Part shown: one piece after another, positions 26,280-39,035 of the stretch
How the letters are laid out: every line of letters begins with the position of its first letter
Numbering within the stretch: the first letter of the stretch is position 1
DNA from: Myxococcales bacterium
GTDB taxonomy: Bacteria; Myxococcota_A; Bradymonadia; UBA7976; UBA1532
Reading direction: 5' to 3'
Length of the DNA: 64,000 nucleotides
Assembly: GCA_020633465.1 (NCBI GenBank)
Contig: JACKDN010000015.1
Location: forward strand, 124,001-188,000
The notes under the pieces: model-generated
The model's database searches: none
The model's input: the letters and a program-made list of their open reading frames with translations, nothing else
What the model was told of the DNA's origin: nothing
Position numbers and translations under genes: made by a program

Positions 26280-27486
26280 TTACTCGGCCGACACGCCGGC
26301 GATCTTGGTGCCCTCGCTCTCGATCTCGAGGCAGACGCTGACCGCGTTGCACGCGTTGGCGTCGCCCTCCATCGCCAGCGGATCGCAGTCGCCGGGCACG
26401 CCGGCGTCCAGGCGGGCGTCGAAGCCGCCGATCAGCTGCAGGATGAGGGGCAGGACGTCCTCGGGGTTGCCGTCGATGGGCAGCACCGCGGTGACGGTGT
26501 CGCACAGCGAGGGCGGGTTCTCGGCGCCGCAGGCGGTCTGGATCGCGACGATCAGGTCGACGATCGACTGCCGGGGCAGGTAGCCGCTGAGCACGCCGCT
26601 GGTCAGATCGAAGCCGGCCGCGCCGACGGCCAGGTTGGCCTTCAGCTTGGTCTCGGCCAGGTTGATCTGGATCGGCAGGCCCTCGACGAGGGGCAGCGAC
26701 AGCGCGAACTCCGAGGCCGGCGTGACGAGCAGCTGGTTCTCGGTCGAGGCGCCGGGGAAGAAGATCAGCGGGTCGTTCATCGGATCGTTGTCGATGAACG
26801 ACGCGGGATCGATGAAGAAGTCGCCGTCGGCGTTCAGGTCGCCGTTGAACAGCTTGAGATCGGCGGTGCCGACCTCGTTGCCGGTCTGGCCCTCGTCCCA
26901 GCCCGCGAGCTGCGCGAGCAGGATGAGCGAGATGTCGCCGTTCTCGTCCGGGTTCAGGAACTGGCCGAGGTCGCCGCCGGCGAGGGCGAGGACGCCGGCG
27001 AGGCCGGTGCCGTTGTTGCCGCCGACGAGGTCGCAGCCCGAGGCGTCGGCGTCGTCGGGGGTGCCCGGGATGTTCAGGAAGGTCACCCGGCTCGAGGGCG
27101 AGTAGTCACCCGCGGCCGCGGTGGCGGGGAGGGGATCGGTGTCGCCGCCCGCGCCGGGCTCGCCGCCCATGGGGCCGGGTCGCCGCCCGCGCCGCCGGCG
27201 CCGCCGCCCGCGCCGCCAGGGCCGGATCGCCGCCGGTGCCACCCATGCCGCCCGGGTTGCCACCCGCGCCGCCGCCCATGCCGCCGGCGCCTGGCTCGCC
27301 ACCGGCGCCCGGGTTGCCGCCCATGCCGACGTTGCCGCCGGCGCCGCCGCCCATGCCGCCGGCGCCGGGGGCGGCGTCCGCGCCGCCCTGGTTGTTGTCG
27401 TCGCTGCCGCCATCGTCGCAGCCGGCCGCGAAGACGAGGGCCGTGGTGGCCAACCCGACCGTCAACAGCTTGCGCAAGCTATCCAT
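26280..27486 (-). CDS. Lipoprotein with Gly/Met-rich tether, two frameshifts
   Basis: Predicted lipoprotein (about 402 residues once repaired). Start ATG 27486 with GGAGGA upstream; signal LLTVGLATTALVFAAGC with lipobox; Asp-rich patch; then a long tether of GGMGGGAGGNPGAGG-type units. Within the tether the frame is lost twice, at a G3 run (27219-27221) and a G4 run (27171-27174). One extra base at each restores a continuous GAGG/GEPGAGGD tether leading into the globular part (GDYSPSSRVTFLNIPGTPDD). That part contains paired cysteines and Asp-rich turns but no recognised domain. Probably a surface-exposed lipoprotein. The breaks may be assembly errors or slippage. A terminator follows. Confidence 0.7.
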
Positions 27487-27682
27487 CCGCTCTCCTCCGG
27501 AGTCGAAAATACCCAACGAACCCTCGCGTATCTTCAACAAAAACGAGGTGTTCGACCTGTTGTGGTCCCCGGCCGGTGTCCGCTTCGGCCGCGGCGACGC
27601 ATCTCTTTAGCAGACACTCGACAGGCCGTGCAAAGGGCGAGGCTCGATTCGCAACGTAATTTTCGACCGCGAAGTCGGTTTG

Positions 27683-29488
<1,806 letters not shown>

Positions 29489-29540
29489 GAACTCTCCGTG
29501 GGCGTGAGCGCGACCGGAGCCTACCGCGTCGCGCGCCGAA

Positions 29541-30386
29541 TCAGAACCGCCAGATGAGCCCCTCGGGCGCGATGCCCGGTCCGGGGCCGACCTCGTGCAG
29601 CCCGGCGTCCTCGTCGAAGGCGTAGTGGGCCTGCACGATGCCGGCGATGATCAGCGCGACCGCGATGCCGCCGCTGATCAGCTGTGCCTGATAGAGCGAC
29701 TTGGCGCGGGTGACGTCGCTGCGGGGGAAGCTGCCGTCGGCGTCGCGCAGATCCTGGACGGCCAGGTAGAAGCCCACCGACAGGCCCGACGCCAGCAGCT
29801 CGGTGCCCAGGAAGACGGCCCCGAGGCCGGCGTCGTCGTTCTGGAACTGGCCGATGCCGAAGGGCATCGAGGCGACGAAGCGCGAGTTCAGCCGGCGCTC
29901 GTACACGACCAGGCTCTCGCGCCGCCGCTTGGCGTCCTCGGCCTCCTGCTGGCGCCGCAGCTCCTCGCGCCGCCGTTTGATCTCGTCGGCGAGCTGCTCG
30001 CGCAGCTCCTCGTAGAACACGACGGCGTCGGGCGGCACGACGACCGGGTTCAGCTCGTGGTCCGGGCGGAACTGGATCAGGCGCTCGAAGTAGGTCTTCG
30101 CTTCGGCCTTCTGGCCGAGGAAGAAGTGGGACAGGCCCAACATCTCGTAGGCGTTGGCGAGATCCTTGGCCGCCACCAGCAGGATGTCGGGCTCGACGAG
30201 GGGCGTCAGCAGGCGCACGACGCGGGGGTAGTCGCCGTACTGATAGGTGTTCTCGGCGATGAGGAGGTTCTTGTCCGGGTCGATGGGCGCAGGCGAGGGC
30301 GGACCGGCCTGGGGTTGCGCGAACGGGGCGGCGGGGGCCAGCAGCGCCGCGGCCGCCAGGGCCAGGGGTCGGAGTCGCGCGCGCAC
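29541..30386 (-). CDS. Exported TPR-like protein
   Basis: 281 residues with a cleavable-looking signal peptide (LALAAAALLAPAAPFAQPQA). A helical repeat region follows (ENTYQYGDYPRVVRLL, ANAYEMLGLSHFFLGQKAEAKTYFERLIQF, TPR-like), then a basic coiled coil (EIKRRREELRRQQEAEDAKRRRE), then two hydrophobic segments (VFLGTELLASGLSVGFYLAV and LISGGIAVALIIAGIVQAHY) that look membrane-embedded. GTG start. Its start lies two bases after the stop of the upstream kinase gene, so the two are probably one operon and the protein may work with that kinase. No specific function can be assigned. Confidence 0.75.
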   Translation of the reverse strand: MRARLRPLALAAAALLAPAAPFAQPQAGPPSPAPIDPDKNLLIAENTYQYGDYPRVVRLLTPLVEPDILLVAAKDLANAYEMLGLSHFFLGQKAEAKTYFERLIQFRPDHELNPVVVPPDAVVFYEELREQLADEIKRRREELRRQQEAEDAKRRRESLVVYERRLNSRFVASMPFGIGQFQNDDAGLGAVFLGTELLASGLSVGFYLAVQDLRDADGSFPRSDVTRAKSLYQAQLISGGIAVALIIAGIVQAHYAFDEDAGLHEVGPGPGIAPEGLIWRF

Positions 30387-30388
30387 CG

Positions 30389-32224
<1,836 letters not shown>

Positions 32225-32270
32225 GGTTGCGCCATTGTAGGGGCACGCGGCCCCGATCATAAGGTGCAGA

Positions 32271-33146
32271 GTGTTGCACGCCCCTGATGGCCCCCCCGTG
32301 CAGCTCGTGGGGGCGCGCCCCGATGTGGGGCCGCGCGCCGGCGGCGTCGAGCGCTACGCCGCGTGGCTGGCCGACGCGCTCGGTCCGCGGCTGGGCCAGG
32401 CGGGCTGCGCTTCGCCGTGCAGGCGCAGGCCGAGGCGCCGGTCGTGCGGGCGGCCGATGGCTGCAGCGCGGCTTGGGTGGCGGCCTGCGGGAAGAGCCGG
32501 CTGCGCTGGGCGCGGCACGTGGCGGCCGAGCGCGCGGTGCTGCGGGCGGCCGGGCGCGTGATCGCGATCTCACCGCGGGTCGCCGCCGACCTGGCCGAGC
32601 ACTACGGCCTCGAGGCCGAGGTCCTTCTCAACCCGGTCTTCGCCGCCGCCGCGCCGGCCGCCGCGCGGGACCGCGACCTCCTGTTCGCTGGCCACGGCTT
32701 CGATCGCAAGGGGTTGGGCGCGGCGCTGGCGGTCGTCGCGCGGCTGCCCGGGGCGCACCTCACCGTCGTCGGCCGGGACGGCCGCCCGGATCGCTGGCGG
32801 CGGCGCGCCGCCCGCCTGGGGGTCGCCGAGCGGGTCGACTTCGTGGGTCCCGCGCCGCTTTGGCCCTGGCTCGCGCGGGCGCGGCTGCTGCTGCACCCGG
32901 CGCGCTACGAGCCCTACGGCAACGTGGTGGCCGAGGCCGCCGCGGCGGGCGTCCCGGCCGTGGTCAGCGCCGCGACCGGCGCGGCCTGCCTGCTGCACCT
33001 GGACCACGTCTGGGCGGCGTCGGAGGCCTCGACGCGCTGGCCGCCCGGGTCGAGCCGCCCGCGCGACGCCGCGCGCCCCGGTGCGCCGCCCGCCCGGCGC
33101 CGCCGAGCACCTCGCCGCGCTGGCTCGCCTGTGGGCCGCGGCGTGA
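32271..33146 (+). pseudogene. Family 4 glycosyltransferase, broken by three frameshifts
   Basis: GT-B fold transferase remnant. The N-terminal segment LVGARPDVGPRAGGVERYAAW (first Rossmann strand and GGVERY acceptor loop) is in one frame. After a probable one-base loss near 32402-32404 the frame carries VIAISPRVAADLAEHYG, DLLFAGHGFDRKGLGAAL and LHPARYEPYGNVVAEAAAAGVPAV (nucleotide-sugar E-x7-E-type region). Two further shifts near 33,025 and 33,100 lead to the natural end EHLAALARLWAAA and TGA 33144, which overlaps the next gene by GTGA. The start (GTG 32271) is uncertain. The N-terminal half also looks about 70 residues short for the family. Confidence 0.65.
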
Positions 33147-34084
33147 AGACGCTCGTGATCGACACCGCCTTCCTGGGCGACCTGATCTTCACGCTGCCGC
33201 TGCTGGAGAACCTGGGTCAGGCAGGGCACGCGGTGCACCTGGTGGCGCGGCCGCGCTTGGCGACCTGGCCGCGGGCACGCCTGGGCTGCAGCGGGTGTGG
33301 ACCTTCGACAAGCGCGGCGCGGACCGCGGCCCCGCGGGCCTGTGGCGGCTGGGCCGACGGCTGCGCGCCGAGCGCTTCGACCTGGTGCTGGGCGCGCACC
33401 CGTCGGCGCGCAGCAGGCTGCTCGCGGCGGCGACCGGCGCGCCCGCCGCCTGGCTGGGGCCCGGTGGGCTACACGCGGCGGGTGCCGCGCGGGCCGCGCT
33501 TCGTCGAGACGCGTTGGCGCTGGGTGAGGCGGCCGGCGTCCCGATGCCGGTCCGACGGCCGCAGGTGCGCGCGCAGGCGCCGCACCCGCCCGCGCCGCCC
33601 GGCGCCATCGCGTGCGTGCCCGCGCGCGCTGGGCGACAAGCGGTAGCCGCGGCGCTGGCGGTCGCTGGTCGCGTCGCTGCGGGCCGCCGGCCACCCGATC
33701 GTGGCGGTCGGGGGCGCCGACGAGGCGCCGTTGGCGGCGGGGTGGGGGGCCGAGGTCGAGGCCTTCGGCCTGTCCCTGCCCGCGACGGCCGGCGTGCTGG
33801 CCGGCTGCGCCGCCGTGGTGGGGGGCGACTCGGGCCTGGTGCACCTCGCGCGCGCGGTCGGCACCCCGGCGGTGATGCTGTTCGGCCCCACCCCAGCGAC
33901 GGCGCACCCCGACGACGCGGCGCGCATCCAACTGTCCGTCGAAGGGCTGGCGTGCCGGCCGTGCTCGGCCCACGGTCCGCGGCGCTGCCCGCGCGGGCAC
34001 CACGCCTGCTTGGACCGCCTCGAACCGAACGATGTGATGGGAGGTTTACACGCGGCCCTCGACCGGGGATCATGCGGACGCTGA
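33143..34084 (+). pseudogene. Heptosyltransferase-like (GT9) gene, frameshifts plus in-frame TAG
   Basis: Remnant of an LPS-core heptosyltransferase (WaaC/WaaF family). It begins VKTLVIDTAFLGDLIFTLPL, the family's typical first strand. A missing G at 33259-33260 shifts to LAAGTPGLQRVWTFDKRGAD; further shifts lie near 33,460, 33,510 and 33,630. Then ALGDKR is followed by TAG (33644-33646) where TGG would fit, and the same frame resumes PRRWRSLVASLRAAG and continues with the ADP-heptose site GGDSGLVHLARAVGTPAV and FGPTPATAHP to TGA 34084. At least four shifts plus a stop make a functional product unlikely unless the sequence is faulty here. Confidence 0.7.
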
Positions 34085-34093
34085 GGGAGGCGC

Positions 34094-34495
34094 ATGGCGG
34101 ACGAAGAGAAGAGAAACATCCTGCTGATCGAGGACGAACACCACGTCCGTCAGCTGGTCAGCCGTCTGCTGACGAAGCACGGCTTCGAGGTGCGCACCGC
34201 GAAGGACGGCCTCGACGGCCTGCGCGCGCTCGAGGACTTCAAGCCCGATCTCATCATCGCCGACGTGATGATGCCCAACCTCGACGGGCTGACCTTCACC
34301 AAGGCCCTGAAGAACCGGCGCGAGACGCGCGCCATCCCGGTCATCTTCCTGACCGCCAAGAGCGATCCCCTGTCGATGATCGAGGGCATCAACGTCGGCG
34401 CGAAGTTCTACATCACCAAGCCGTTCCAGATTGAGGACGTGCTGTCGAAGGTGAAGAAGGTCCTGGTCGAGCGCCAGGGCCACCGCATGGGCTGA
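34094..34495 (+). CDS. Single-domain response regulator (CheY/DivK type)
   Basis: 133-residue receiver domain without output domain. Acidic pair in ILLIEDEHHVRQL, phospho-acceptor Asp57 in LIIADVMMPNLDG, Thr in VIFLTAKSD and Lys109 in YITKPF are all in place. ATG with GGAGG nine bases upstream, and it begins 9 bases after the broken heptosyltransferase. Such stand-alone receivers relay phosphate or regulate a partner by binding; no histidine kinase is adjacent. It is intact in contrast to the two genes before it. Confidence 0.93.
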   Translation: MADEEKRNILLIEDEHHVRQLVSRLLTKHGFEVRTAKDGLDGLRALEDFKPDLIIADVMMPNLDGLTFTKALKNRRETRAIPVIFLTAKSDPLSMIEGINVGAKFYITKPFQIEDVLSKVKKVLVERQGHRMG

Positions 34496-34554
34496 GCGGC
34501 CCGGCGGCAGGCCGCCCGCCGCGCCGGGATCGGCGCTGCTGCTGATCGGCGCTG

Positions 34555-35724
34555 TTACTGCACGGGCGCCGGCGCGGCCTGAGGGTCGGGCACCACCGGC
34601 CGCAGGTACACGATGTCCACCCGCCGATTCGTCTCGCGCCCCTGCCGGGTGCTGTTGTCGGCGATCGGCTCGGCGTCGCCCTTGCCCAGCGCGGTCATCC
34701 GGTCGTTCGCCACGCCCTCGCCGGCCATGTAGTTCGTCACCGCCTGCGCGCGCTTCTCGCTCAGCTCGAGGTTGCGCTGCGAGCGCCCGCGGTTGTCGGT
34801 GTGGCCCTCGATGATGAGCCGGAAGTCGGCGTGATCCTTGGCGATCGTCGCCAGCATGCGCAGGGGCGCGGTGACGTCGGGATCCAGGCTCGACTTGCCC
34901 GCCGCGAACAGGCTGCGCAGGCTGACCACCAGGCCGCGGCGCTCGACGCGGGCCTCGGCCCCCGGGACGTCGGCGGTGGCCTCGAGCATCTTCTTCAGCT
35001 CGAGGTCGTAGGCCTTCCGCTTCTCCTCGGCCTCGTAGAAGGGCTTGGCCGCCGCGATGGCCACGTCGGCGTCGGCGGCGGTCAGGCCGGCCACCCGGGC
35101 CGCCTCGGCGTAGTCCGCCTTGTCGAAGGCGGCCAGCGCCATCTTCAGCGACGCCTGCGCCTTGTTCAGCGGGCCGGGCGCGTGCGTCCCTCCGCCCATC
35201 GTCTCGGCCAGCTGCACCTTGGCCGCCGCGCCCTCGACCGCCGTCTTCGCGTCCGTCGCCTGCTGCTTCTGCGCCGCCCGCTGGTTGGCGGCGTCGAGCT
35301 TCGCCTGCATCTCGTTGATGCGGCGCTGGCGCGCGATGGCGTCCTCGGCCGCCTTGCGCCGCTGATCGGCGTCGGCCAGCGCCTCGGTGGCGCGCTGCAG
35401 CCGCGCGTCGGCCGCCCGCAGCGAGTCGGCGGCGTCCTTCGTCTGGCTCAGCGCGACGGCGGTGCGCCAGGTCATCGTCGCCAGCCGGGTGTTGTGCAGC
35501 GTGCGCTCGTCCTCGCCGTCGTCGTGGGCCTCGAGCGCGCGGCGGTAGTACTTCTGGGCCTCGGCGAACAGATCGGGGTGCCGCTCCTGCACGGTCTGGG
35601 CGTAATCGCCCTGCCGCATCTGCTCGTACGACACCAGCTCGGCCGGCTTGGGCGCCGGGCCGCAGGCCCACAGGCCGCCGGCCAGCGCCAGCCCGGTCAG
35701 CGTGTTGCGCAGCGAGAGGTTCAC
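34555..35724 (-). CDS. OmpA-family lipoprotein with coiled-coil stalk
   Basis: 389-residue predicted outer-membrane lipoprotein (signal LTGLALAGGLWAC, lipobox Cys). The middle, about 60-240, is Ala/Gln/Arg-rich helix or coiled coil with TPR-like character (AEAQKYYRRALEAHDDGED). The C-terminal third is an OmpA peptidoglycan-binding domain (FRLIIEGHTDNRGRSQRNLELSEKRAQAV ... NRRVDIVYL), whose Asp and Arg contact diaminopimelate in the family. It should tether the outer membrane to the wall. GTG start overlaps the stop of the coiled-coil gene (GTGA), and both follow prkA. Confidence 0.9.
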   Translation of the reverse strand: MNLSLRNTLTGLALAGGLWACGPAPKPAELVSYEQMRQGDYAQTVQERHPDLFAEAQKYYRRALEAHDDGEDERTLHNTRLATMTWRTAVALSQTKDAADSLRAADARLQRATEALADADQRRKAAEDAIARQRRINEMQAKLDAANQRAAQKQQATDAKTAVEGAAAKVQLAETMGGGTHAPGPLNKAQASLKMALAAFDKADYAEAARVAGLTAADADVAIAAAKPFYEAEEKRKAYDLELKKMLEATADVPGAEARVERRGLVVSLRSLFAAGKSSLDPDVTAPLRMLATIAKDHADFRLIIEGHTDNRGRSQRNLELSEKRAQAVTNYMAGEGVANDRMTALGKGDAEPIADNSTRQGRETNRRVDIVYLRPVVPDPQAAPAPVQ

Positions 35725-36152
35725 TTGGGCTTCCTCCCTTGCTCTTCCATCGCGGCCAGCTGCTGCTCGAGCTCGTAGGCCGTGTTGCGGGCGGTGGCCG
35801 CGGCGCGCTCCTTCTCGTCGGCGGCGGCGTGGGCCTCGCGCGCCTTCGTCTCGGCCTCGGCGCGGCGCTGCAGCGCGTCGATCAGCCGCACCATGACGCT
35901 CGCGCGCTGCAGCGTCGCGGCCAGCTCGTCGTCGTCGCCCGTCTTCAGGTAGGCCCGCGCCTCGCCCAGCCAGGCGCGCAGGGTGCCGATCTCGTTGGCG
36001 ACCTGCTTGCGCGCGTCGCGCGCGTCGAAGGCCTCGGCGGCCTCGGTGTACCGTTCGATCGCCGCCTTCGGATCCTTCGAATCCTTGGCCCCCGCGGGCG
36101 CGGCCAGCGCCCCCAGCAGCACGGCGACGACGAGCGAGGTGATCGCTCGCAT
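35721..36152 (-). CDS. Exported coiled-coil protein
   Basis: 143-residue protein with a signal peptide (MRAITSLVVAVLLGALAAPAGA) and then an all-helical charged body (AIERYTEAAEAFDARDARKQ, RRAEAETKAREAHAAADEKE, YELEQQLAAMEEQG), compatible with a DUF4398-like periplasmic coiled coil. The start at ATG 36152 is preferred over ATG 36167 because AAGGGAG lies six bases upstream and the signal peptide begins there. It sits 22 bases after prkA and overlaps the OmpA lipoprotein gene by 4 bases, so the three form one operon. Confidence 0.8.
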   Translation of the reverse strand: MRAITSLVVAVLLGALAAPAGAKDSKDPKAAIERYTEAAEAFDARDARKQVANEIGTLRAWLGEARAYLKTGDDDELAATLQRASVMVRLIDALQRRAEAETKAREAHAAADEKERAAATARNTAYELEQQLAAMEEQGRKPK

Positions 36153-36174
36153 CGTTGCTCCCTTCATCGGTGGG

Positions 36175-38412
36175 TCAACCCTGGGCCGACCGCGCCTTCA
36201 ACAGGTGCCCGACGACCTCGATGGCGCACAGCCGCGAATAACCGAAGTCGCGCTCGAGGTTCGCCAGCGTCGCCTCGGCCCGCGCCTTGGCGTCGGGCTC
36301 GAGCCGCCCCTCACCGTCCACCAGCAGCGTCAGCAGATCGCGCTTGATGCGGTCGGACTGCTTGCGCTTCTCGTCGTAGAAGGCGTCGTTCAGGCGGCTG
36401 ATGCGGTCGTGGAAGATGGTCGGCAGGCTGAGATCGGCGTCGGGGTTGTCCATGCGCCACGCGGCGATGCGGTGCATGACGCCCGCGCGGTAGTCGTCGC
36501 GCTCGGCGTCGCGCACGTTCAGGCGGCCCTCGACGTCGCGCATCAGGCGCTCGTCGGGATCCTCCGATCGCCCGGTGACCGCGTTGCGCCGCTTCTCCTT
36601 GCGCACGTAGTGCATGACGTGATCGACGTAGCGCGCGAAGAGCTCGGCGGTGGCCACGCGGTCCACCAACCCCATCGCCTGGTGCAGCTCCTCTTCCACC
36701 AGATCCATGTACCAGGCCTGAACGACGTCCAGCGCCGCGAGGGGCTGGTGATAGTCGCCCTCGGGCTTCAGCCGCAGGAACTGGTACACGCTGGTCTGGC
36801 GGCACAGATCGCGCAGCGCGTCGATGACCGCCATCGGCGTCAGGCAGCGCGCCTCGGGTGTCCGGGCGGCGGCCAGCACGGCCGCGCGGATCTCGCGCGG
36901 GCTGGCGCCGAAGCGGCCCTCGTAGTGCTCGTGATCGCGGCGCTCCTGGTACAGGTCGGGCGCGGCCGAGAGCAGGGCGTTGCCCACGTCGCGGGCCAGC
37001 CCCTCGGGCACGACGCCCTCGGCGAACAGCCGCGCCTTCTCCAGCGGCGACAGGCCCTCGAGCGTCTTGGCGAGCGCCTCGTCGAAGGCCTCGGGGTTGG
37101 GGCGCTCGAGGCGGGTGATGACGGCCCACAGGCCCGCCACCTCGGCGGTGTGCGGCGCCACCGGCTTGTCGATCGCGGGGCCCGCGATCAGGTCGGTGTA
37201 GATGCGCTGCTCCTGCCGGGCGTCCACCAGGTAGGGCACCTGCACCAGCTCGATGCGCGCCTTGAAGCTGGCGAAGTCCGGGGCCTCCTTGAACGCGGTC
37301 AGGTGCCCCGCGTTGCAGCTGCCGATGAACACGCTGTCGAGGTACAGGGTCATCGTGTCCAGCCGCACCGTGCCGTTCTCGCAGGTGCTCAGCAGGTACT
37401 TGAAGGCCTCGATGGGCCGCTTCAGCAGGTCGTTGTACTCGAGCAGGCCGCGGTTGGCGTCGACCAGATCGCCCATCGGCTCGTACAGCGTCAGGTTCTG
37501 CAGGCTGGGCGGCAGCGACGCCAGGCTGCGGTCGGCGGTCACCTGCCGGACGCCGGCGTCGACGCGCAGCTGGGGATCGACCGTCACCGCCGCCTGCCGG
37601 TAGCGGCGCGAGATGAAGAAGCGCTCCACCTGCACGTGCTTGAGCACCTCGCCGAGGTCGCCCTGGTAGGCCTTCAAGAGCGCGTCGAACACCAGCCGCG
37701 ACTTCGGGCTCAGCTCGCCCTGGGTCAGGATGCGCGGCAGCGGCGCGTCCGGCCCCAGCTGCGCGCGCAGGAACGCGACGCGCTCGGCCCGGGGCAGCAG
37801 CAGCAGCGGGTGGTCGCGGGTCTCGGTCCGGATGCGCGCGTCGACGTCGCTCTCGGGCAGGTGCGCGTAGCTGTCGAGGTTGCGCAGGGCCCGCTGCCCG
37901 CCGAAGCCGATGTTGCCGCTCTGCAGCTTGCCCGCCGGGAAGACCCAGTTGAAGGTGTACTGGGCGCCCTCGGGCAGGGCGCTGTACGCCTCCATCGCCC
38001 GCATGATGCAGCTGATGAAGCTGCTCTTCGCGCTGCCGTTGGGGCCGTGCAGCAGGATCAGCTTGCTGACCCGGCCGTCCTTGACGAAGTCGGTCAAGAG
38101 GCCGAACACCGCCTCCTGCACCGCCTCGTGGCCGATCAGGCGGTCGCGCCCGTCGTCGAAGGGGCAGTCGAACAGCGTGTAGCGGGTGAAGCGCCCGTAC
38201 GGCCGCTGCACCGTCTCGGTGCCGAAGTGCAGGAACACGTCGCGCAGGTACATCGCGGCGTCGCGTGACTGCTCGGTGGGCCGCTGGGCGACCACGTCGA
38301 GGTACTCCGCGAAGCTGAGCAGCGTCTTCTCGTTGACGAAGCGCTCGCGGGTATGGGCGGCGATGCGGTCGAGGAAGGACGCCGGATCGGCGGGTGCGTC
38401 GGACGAGCTCAC
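36175..38412 (-). CDS. prkA: PrkA-family AAA+ serine protein kinase
   Basis: 745-residue cytoplasmic protein of the PrkA/YeaG family. The AAA_PrkA part covers about residues 60-400, with the P-loop LLHGPNGSAKSS at 121-131 and the segment YLDSVFIGSCNAGHLTAF. The C-terminal part carries the PrkA kinase-like region (RRNAVTGRSEDPDERLMRDVE). In E. coli YeaG works with the VWA protein YeaH and SpoVR under stress and starvation; neither partner is adjacent. Here it leads an operon with an exported coiled coil and an OmpA lipoprotein. GTG start 5 bases after a GGAGCG motif. Confidence 0.9.
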   Translation of the reverse strand: MSSSDAPADPASFLDRIAAHTRERFVNEKTLLSFAEYLDVVAQRPTEQSRDAAMYLRDVFLHFGTETVQRPYGRFTRYTLFDCPFDDGRDRLIGHEAVQEAVFGLLTDFVKDGRVSKLILLHGPNGSAKSSFISCIMRAMEAYSALPEGAQYTFNWVFPAGKLQSGNIGFGGQRALRNLDSYAHLPESDVDARIRTETRDHPLLLLPRAERVAFLRAQLGPDAPLPRILTQGELSPKSRLVFDALLKAYQGDLGEVLKHVQVERFFISRRYRQAAVTVDPQLRVDAGVRQVTADRSLASLPPSLQNLTLYEPMGDLVDANRGLLEYNDLLKRPIEAFKYLLSTCENGTVRLDTMTLYLDSVFIGSCNAGHLTAFKEAPDFASFKARIELVQVPYLVDARQEQRIYTDLIAGPAIDKPVAPHTAEVAGLWAVITRLERPNPEAFDEALAKTLEGLSPLEKARLFAEGVVPEGLARDVGNALLSAAPDLYQERRDHEHYEGRFGASPREIRAAVLAAARTPEARCLTPMAVIDALRDLCRQTSVYQFLRLKPEGDYHQPLAALDVVQAWYMDLVEEELHQAMGLVDRVATAELFARYVDHVMHYVRKEKRRNAVTGRSEDPDERLMRDVEGRLNVRDAERDDYRAGVMHRIAAWRMDNPDADLSLPTIFHDRISRLNDAFYDEKRKQSDRIKRDLLTLLVDGEGRLEPDAKARAEATLANLERDFGYSRLCAIEVVGHLLKARSAQG

Positions 38413-38465
38413 GGGCGCTCCGTTGCGGTGGGCGGACTGCGGACGGCGAGCACCGGGCGCCGGGC

Positions 38466-38951
38466 CTACTTGACCGCGACCTCCCAGGCCAGCTTCTCGT
38501 CACGGATGAGCTTGCAGGTGTTGTCGTTGCACACGCTGAAGTCGGCCGTGCCGCTGAGGCTGACGGTCCCCGCCGCGGCGGGCGTGAAGGGCACGTTGAA
38601 ACGCAGCGCCTTCTCGGTGATCTCGGCGTCGCCCTTGCCGAAGGACTTCTTCTCGGCGGCGACCCCCTCGGGCGGGGTGAAGGTCAGCTTCACCGGGAAC
38701 TCGAGGTTCACCTTGTAGCCGGGGCCCGGGGTGACCTCGATGACGCTCTGGGCCGGGGCGCCGGCCTTGGCCTCGCCGGGCACGATGCGCACGGTGTACG
38801 CGTCGTTGGCGGCCGAGGGCGCCGCCTTGGGGGCGGCCGGCGCGGCGGCCTTCTTGGCGCCCTCGGGCGCCCCCTGGTCGGCGGCGGGCTGCTTCTGGCA
38901 GGCCAGCAGGGCCACCAGGCTGAACAGGATCGACAGGCCGATTCGCTGCAT
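38466..38951 (-). CDS. Lipoprotein, possibly DsbD-alpha-like
   Basis: 161-residue predicted lipoprotein: signal LSILFSLVALLAC with lipobox, then an Ala/Pro/Lys tether, then a compact beta-rich domain from about residue 50 (YTVRIVPGEAKAGAPAQSVIEV). It ends with SVCNDNTCKLIRDEKLAWEV, two Cys five residues apart near the C-terminus. The overall look recalls the N-terminal immunoglobulin-like domain of DsbD, but this is tentative. It lies 53 bases upstream of prkA on the same strand and may share its promoter. Confidence 0.65.
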   Translation of the reverse strand: MQRIGLSILFSLVALLACQKQPAADQGAPEGAKKAAAPAAPKAAPSAANDAYTVRIVPGEAKAGAPAQSVIEVTPGPGYKVNLEFPVKLTFTPPEGVAAEKKSFGKGDAEITEKALRFNVPFTPAAAGTVSLSGTADFSVCNDNTCKLIRDEKLAWEVAVK

Positions 38952-39035
38952 GGTTCACCTGCGCTCGGAGACGGGTTGATCTAGCACCCGAGCCCTCTCA
39001 TTGCAACCGACCCCCGCCGCGGCTACGTTGGACCC

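Noticed and set aside
22986..27659. A 1557-residue plus-strand open frame
   Set aside because: It runs antisense through the sulfatase-fold, GT-C and lipoprotein genes, is a low-complexity Gly/Ala/Gln/Arg sequence, and has no ribosome-binding site or domain.
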